The notes under the pieces are model-generated. The model saw only the letters and a list, made by a program, of their open reading frames with translations. It was not told where the DNA came from and did not search any database. Both the position numbers and the translations under genes were made by a program. A stretch of DNA of 64,000 bases from Lomentospora prolificans (taxonomy: Eukaryota > Ascomycota > Sordariomycetes > Microascales > Microascaceae). Within the stretch, counting starts at the first letter, position 1. Each line of letters opens with the position of its first letter. The stretch is taken from assembly GCA_029532625.1 (NCBI GenBank), contig JARFXM010000005.1:558001-622000 (forward strand), given 5' to 3'. Shown one piece after another: positions 60,101 to 64,000 of the stretch.

Positions 60101-61964
60101 TATGCTTGTAAACTCGGCTTGTCAGACGCACAGTCATTTCCTCTTGTCAGCGCATCAGAATTGAGGCATTTCGAGAACACCGCTTATATCAATGGCCTGA
60201 AGACCCAGTATATCCCACGCCTATTCAGTCGGTCTCCTGATCCTCTCCGAACAGGGGACCTCTCTTCTCCCAAGGAATTTTATCTCTTGCCTAAGTCGTC
60301 GTTCTATCGTTGCGAGGCAATACAACGTTGAAAACATCAATACGATGTATCACATTGGGAAACAGGGCGGATGACAAAGCTGTTTGAGCCTGAGGCACAG
60401 CTTCGAGGCGTGACCTTGTGTAACTCACTCGACAACGTCCTTCCAGGCATCTCGAATCACTTAAAGGCAATACCGCGCCGTGTCGTTGATAGTGTCGTCT
60501 AATTCCATAAATAAATAAGAATGCCACTGTGTTGAGGGTAATTCGGACTCAAAAACGTGCATCGCCATCTGGATTTTATTTTGTTGTTTTAAGAATCGTT
60601 TCCAAAGACTCATGAATCATGATCATAACTGTCGTGAAGGCTAACATCAACTGTTTAGCAGCAAAAGATGGAGAAAACGCTGAAAAGGGAAATCAGATCT
60701 CGTCGAATGAATCCTCGCCGCATGCCAATTTTGTGTTTCCGAAAATCAACAAACCCCCCCTCTTCACCCCCCAACGGCAGAAAGACGGAATTAATGAAGC
60801 TGGGGTTGGAACATGCCCCAACAGAGCACGCCATCCACCAGAAATGCAATGAATGAACCAACAGTTGCCCTCCGCTACCGCTGGCCTATTCCCAATTGGA
60901 CGACCCTTCTCCGTGATTTGTGTTGAATCGTGTATGGGGTCATGATCCCTTTTTTATGTATTTCGTCAAGGCACCTCTGCTCTGATTCTACCAAGTCCAA
61001 ATCGTCTCTTCAGACAGACGGATTACCAAGTCAACAAGCCTGGATAATGATCAGGTTCCGCGCCTAAGTTGTTCGAGATTGTCCTGGAATGGAAGTGCCC
61101 AGGCCATGGCTAGTTCTGTCCTATTTCCCAGCCAGCGTTGAGAACGCTTAGCGGGTCTTGGATAGGCGCAGGAAGACACTTTCTTAAGACAAAGAACGGT
61201 GCCAAGGCTGAGACAAGATAAACCGAAAGGCTATACTCCTATCAGTGGCCGGGACTAGAATTCGACCCAAGGTCTCGACAGGGCAAGAGCGAGTCCGAAA
61301 TGCAGAAACCGGCTTAAAACAAAACCGATGAAAAATATGGCAATGGTTATTGAACCCACAGGTCAAATCCAGAAGGCCGTTAGGTCATTTCTAAGTCGTG
61401 AGTGTCATTATCGTCGTGTCGCAAAGAAAACCGGAAAGAAATAGAAGGGAAAGAAAAAAAAAGGTCGGATGGAGGAAAGGGACGCCGAAAGAAAAAATAA
61501 GAAAAATAAAAAGTAAAAAGTTGGTTGTGTTCTGCCCCTTTTTTGAAATCAGAGAGAGAAGAAGCTGACATCGATCCTCGGCGTTGGCCTGCTCTCCCTG
61601 CCGAAAACACTGCATGCCAGACGTAAAAAGATTGGTTGCCAGATGATGCCAGTAAGTGCCGGGTTTTGGGTTATGGGTATATCCCTGGGGGGAATGGTGC
61701 TGTGAAGCCCGTTGAACGTTTATATCTGCGCCTTTCGCTATACTCTTTTGCATCGCCGAGTTCGAAACTATCTCCGGAAATATGTGTCGACTTGCCTCAT
61801 ACCCGCCGCCGAGGCGAACGGCGTGAAAATGGAGAACAGAGAGAAGAAGAAAAAGAAGAAGGAGACTCCCGCCATAGCTCCGTGCGGTCGGGCACGGCTC
61901 CGTTGTTTCCCGCGGGACTTTCTCTTAAGCAAAATCCTATACTCCATCCGCTCGCGTGGCATCT
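57186..61964. other. 4.8-kb gene-poor intergenic stretch
   Basis: The first few hundred bases (57186-57560) are purine-rich on plus and look like the leader/promoter of the GDP-mannose pyrophosphorylase gene. The rest carries only short open frames without recognisable domains. A degenerate tRNA-like stretch on the minus strand near 61247-61312 is raised as a finding. A purine-rich run (61430-61525) lies close to the 3' end of the next gene. Nothing else could be assigned. Confidence 0.5.
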
Positions 61965-62951
61965 CTACTCAAAAGAGGCGGTGGAGCTGCTGCTGGAGTG
62001 ATGGCCAGACCTCCGGCTATGACCCGAGTTATGGCTGCCAGTTCGGCTTGAAGAGGTGTGATGGCTTCCTTTCCGGTGACGGCGGCTGGACTCATTAGCA
62101 GGCAGTCCCTGGACAATTCCGTTCCGAGCAAGCATTCCACCGTTGACAGAAAAGTTACGGCAGACCATAAAGGCCCGCATGGCAGCATTTTCCTGGGCAA
62201 GGATGTCTGACTCGTACGCAAGATCCGTCTGGTACTCGCGGCCATTGACAAGAACGTGGCATGTGTAGCCATTGGAGCTACGGTAGCATTCATACATGGG
62301 GTCACCCCATCCGCGTCGGCGGCAAAGGCCTAGAGGTTGGGTGATGATGTTAGCATTAATCCAAAAGAGAAGACTTTTCAAATACAGCAGCCGGAAACGC
62401 GCGGATGCTTCCCGTCTACAGCGTGAAGCCTCCCTCCTTTGGTGCGAGCTGCGGATAGTCTCGTTCCCCATTATGCACGACACATTCGCCGACCCGTCTT
62501 GCACCCTGCATTGGGGCCCAATAGGGCTAGCCCAACCAAGGTGTTCCAAGGCGATCGAACTCAAATCCCGGATTTCTTGACCGTTGGACAGCGGGAGAAA
62601 GACCTTGGGATATGCATGGTGTACAGCGAGCAGGGAAGGGTAACAAGCCTGAGGAATGGCTAGCAGTGTCCGGTAGCACCCCCATTATGCCCTCGCCCAG
62701 GAGAAGCAAGGGTGATTCCTCAGCCTTTCTCAAAACTCATACTCCAGCCTGGCCTTGATCGGGGAAGGGGAGGTGGATTTCCAACGTCAGGCCCCATCCA
62801 ATAGGGTGCGGCCACTCGGGTCCACGAAGGGAAAAAGACGAGATGGGCATTTCCGAAGAGCAACACAACGATGATCCCCACGCTGGCGAACTTTGGATCC
62901 CGCATTAATTGATAACTTACTTTCCAAGTATTGAATATAAAAGCCCCGCAT
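61965..62951 (-). CDS. small double-stranded-RNA-binding-like protein
   Basis: I read two exons, 62951-62921 (31 nt) and 62329-61965, giving 131 residues. The 591-nt intron is long for this window. Its donor is GTAAGT and its 3' end has a CTAAC branch and CCTCTAG acceptor. The phase fits and the join gives YIQYLESLCRRRGWGDPMYE, which looks like the start of a double-stranded-RNA-binding domain. The domain runs to about residue 72 (CHVLVNGREYQTD, AQENAAMRAFMVCRNF). The tail from about 90 is Ser/His/Arg-rich low complexity. An in-frame TGA lies 18 nt upstream of the ATG, which supports the start unless another exon is upstream. Similar short proteins occur widely in filamentous ascomycetes but have no assigned function that I know. 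RNA binding is inferred from the fold. Confidence is higher for exon 2 than for exon 1. Confidence 0.75.
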
Positions 62952-64000
62952 GTTTTTCGTTGGGTGTCAATGGCACTATACCGGCGAGTTGTGGCTCAAA
63001 ACTAATGGCGTATGCTTTGACTGGAGGCGGGTACCGGGGTGAGTGCTCTTGTTTTGTCCGAGGAAAGGAAACCCCGAAGGAGAACTAGGGTCCGGGCCGG
63101 GGACAAAAAGGGTGAAGAGGGATTGATGGCTGCCAGATGTCTACGGATATATGCCGATGAGGTGTCGAGGCCTTCCCTGCCTTGTCGAGTCGGAATGCAG
63201 TCGAGCCCAACGTGAGGCAGGAATATGTTAAGCTGTTTTTGGGTAGAGGGGAGGGAGGGGTGGTAGTCACGGAGGATGTAAAGATGGTGGTCAACGGAAG
63301 GAACCACACATGAACAACAGGAACAACAACAAGAAGTGACTTCGTGGAAGAGGGGGGAGGAGAGAAAGAGGTATATGTATGTCGAGGTGAGACAGGGAGA
63401 GTAGGTCCAAGAGGAATTGGAGGTTTAGAAAAGTGAAGGAAGCTTGGAGAGAAAGAACGCGGAACGGGGAAGGAATATTTGAGGCGAGGGTTCCAATGTC
63501 TTTTTGATTCAGCCCTTGGGCCTCGCTTTTCTATGAATCTGGAACTCCGCCTACGCCGTTCCTAGGTCCAATGTTCGTCCTACTTCTTGCCGGGTCGGAA
63601 GGGGAAAAAAAAAATTGACAGAGGTAAATAAGGGCCGGGGAACTGGAAATGGAGGGGAGCAGAAGCGGAGTGGTGGTGGTAAGTGGCTCCTGGTAGGGGT
63701 ATGTTGAATTCCAGTACTTGTCTGCTACGTACACTACCTAACCAGAGTCCTCATGTAGCCCCGAGGCCAATTTTCAATGCAATGGGCAGGCTCTCTCTCT
63801 TTTTCATTCTCTCTTTTTTGCCAGGCCAGTCGCAAAGTCGGAGAGCCGGTTACCTGTAACAGTACGGGACAGACCAGTAACTGAGAGGGGCAACCGCGGA
63901 TGGATCGATGTGTGCTGTTGTTAGTGCGGGGCCACGGCACGGGGTGTGCGTTTGGAACACCTTCAAAGTTCACCTCGTGTACTCGTCCCGTAGCAGGCGT
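62952..64000. other. upstream region of the dsRNA-binding-like gene
   Basis: About 1 kb, strongly purine-rich on plus between 63240 and 63480 (CT-rich in the sense of the minus-strand gene), which fits a promoter/leader. No gene is recognised up to the window edge. Confidence 0.5.

Noticed and set aside
62720..62905. 61-codon open frame (-) with a hydrophobic N-terminus
   Set aside because: Lies within the proposed long intron of the dsRNA-binding-like gene, has no family resemblance and does not splice in phase to the domain as well as the 31-nt exon.

Overview
The window looks like nuclear DNA of a filamentous ascomycete (Pezizomycotina, probably a Sordariomycete). The signs are short GT-AG introns of 53 to 180 nt with CTAAC/CTAAT-type branch sites, pyrimidine-rich leaders, and typical filamentous-fungal protein families: DUF3295/AreA-GATA-like, HeLo, kinase-ankyrin, GT21, and RWD/CHY zinc finger. 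Species cannot be named from the sequence alone. Gene density is very low: eight genes are supported in 64 kb, and two blocks of about 15 to 16 kb hold no recognisable gene.

Layout. 1-15.2 kb has no recognisable gene. 15.9-17.6 kb (+) is a DUF3295-type regulatory protein preceded by a CT-rich leader. 17.6-34.2 kb has no recognisable gene but carries homopolymer tracts, hairpins and an A-rich patch. 34.2-36.3 kb (-) is a CHY zinc-finger protein with an RWD-like N-terminus. 37.9-39.7 kb (+) is a HeLo/kinase-like protein broken by a frame change. 40.0-44.2 kb (-) is a four-exon kinase/Sel1/ankyrin/membrane protein that converges on the HeLo gene. 46.6-48.0 kb (-) is a ceramide glucosyltransferase. 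52.9-54.8 kb (+) is glycerol kinase. 55.8-57.2 kb (-) is GDP-mannose pyrophosphorylase, converging on glycerol kinase. 62.0-63.0 kb (-) is a small double-stranded-RNA-binding-like protein.

How they work together. Glycerol kinase, GDP-mannose pyrophosphorylase and ceramide glucosyltransferase are housekeeping enzymes of glycerol catabolism, glycosylation/cell wall and sphingolipids; they do not form a cluster in the bacterial sense. The most interesting part is the convergent pair at 37.9-44.2 kb. A membrane-targeting HeLo domain fused to a degenerate kinase sits 277 bp, tail to tail, from a kinase-ankyrin protein with C-terminal membrane segments. Both types resemble fungal non-self recognition/programmed cell death architectures. 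Partnership of the two is inference.

Several gene models here need splice-aware reading: a 63-nt in-frame intron without a stop, a 7-nt first coding exon, a 31-nt first exon followed by a 591-nt intron, and a start hidden inside a longer open frame. Intron boundaries were chosen from splice signals, phase and family conservation; none has transcript support here.
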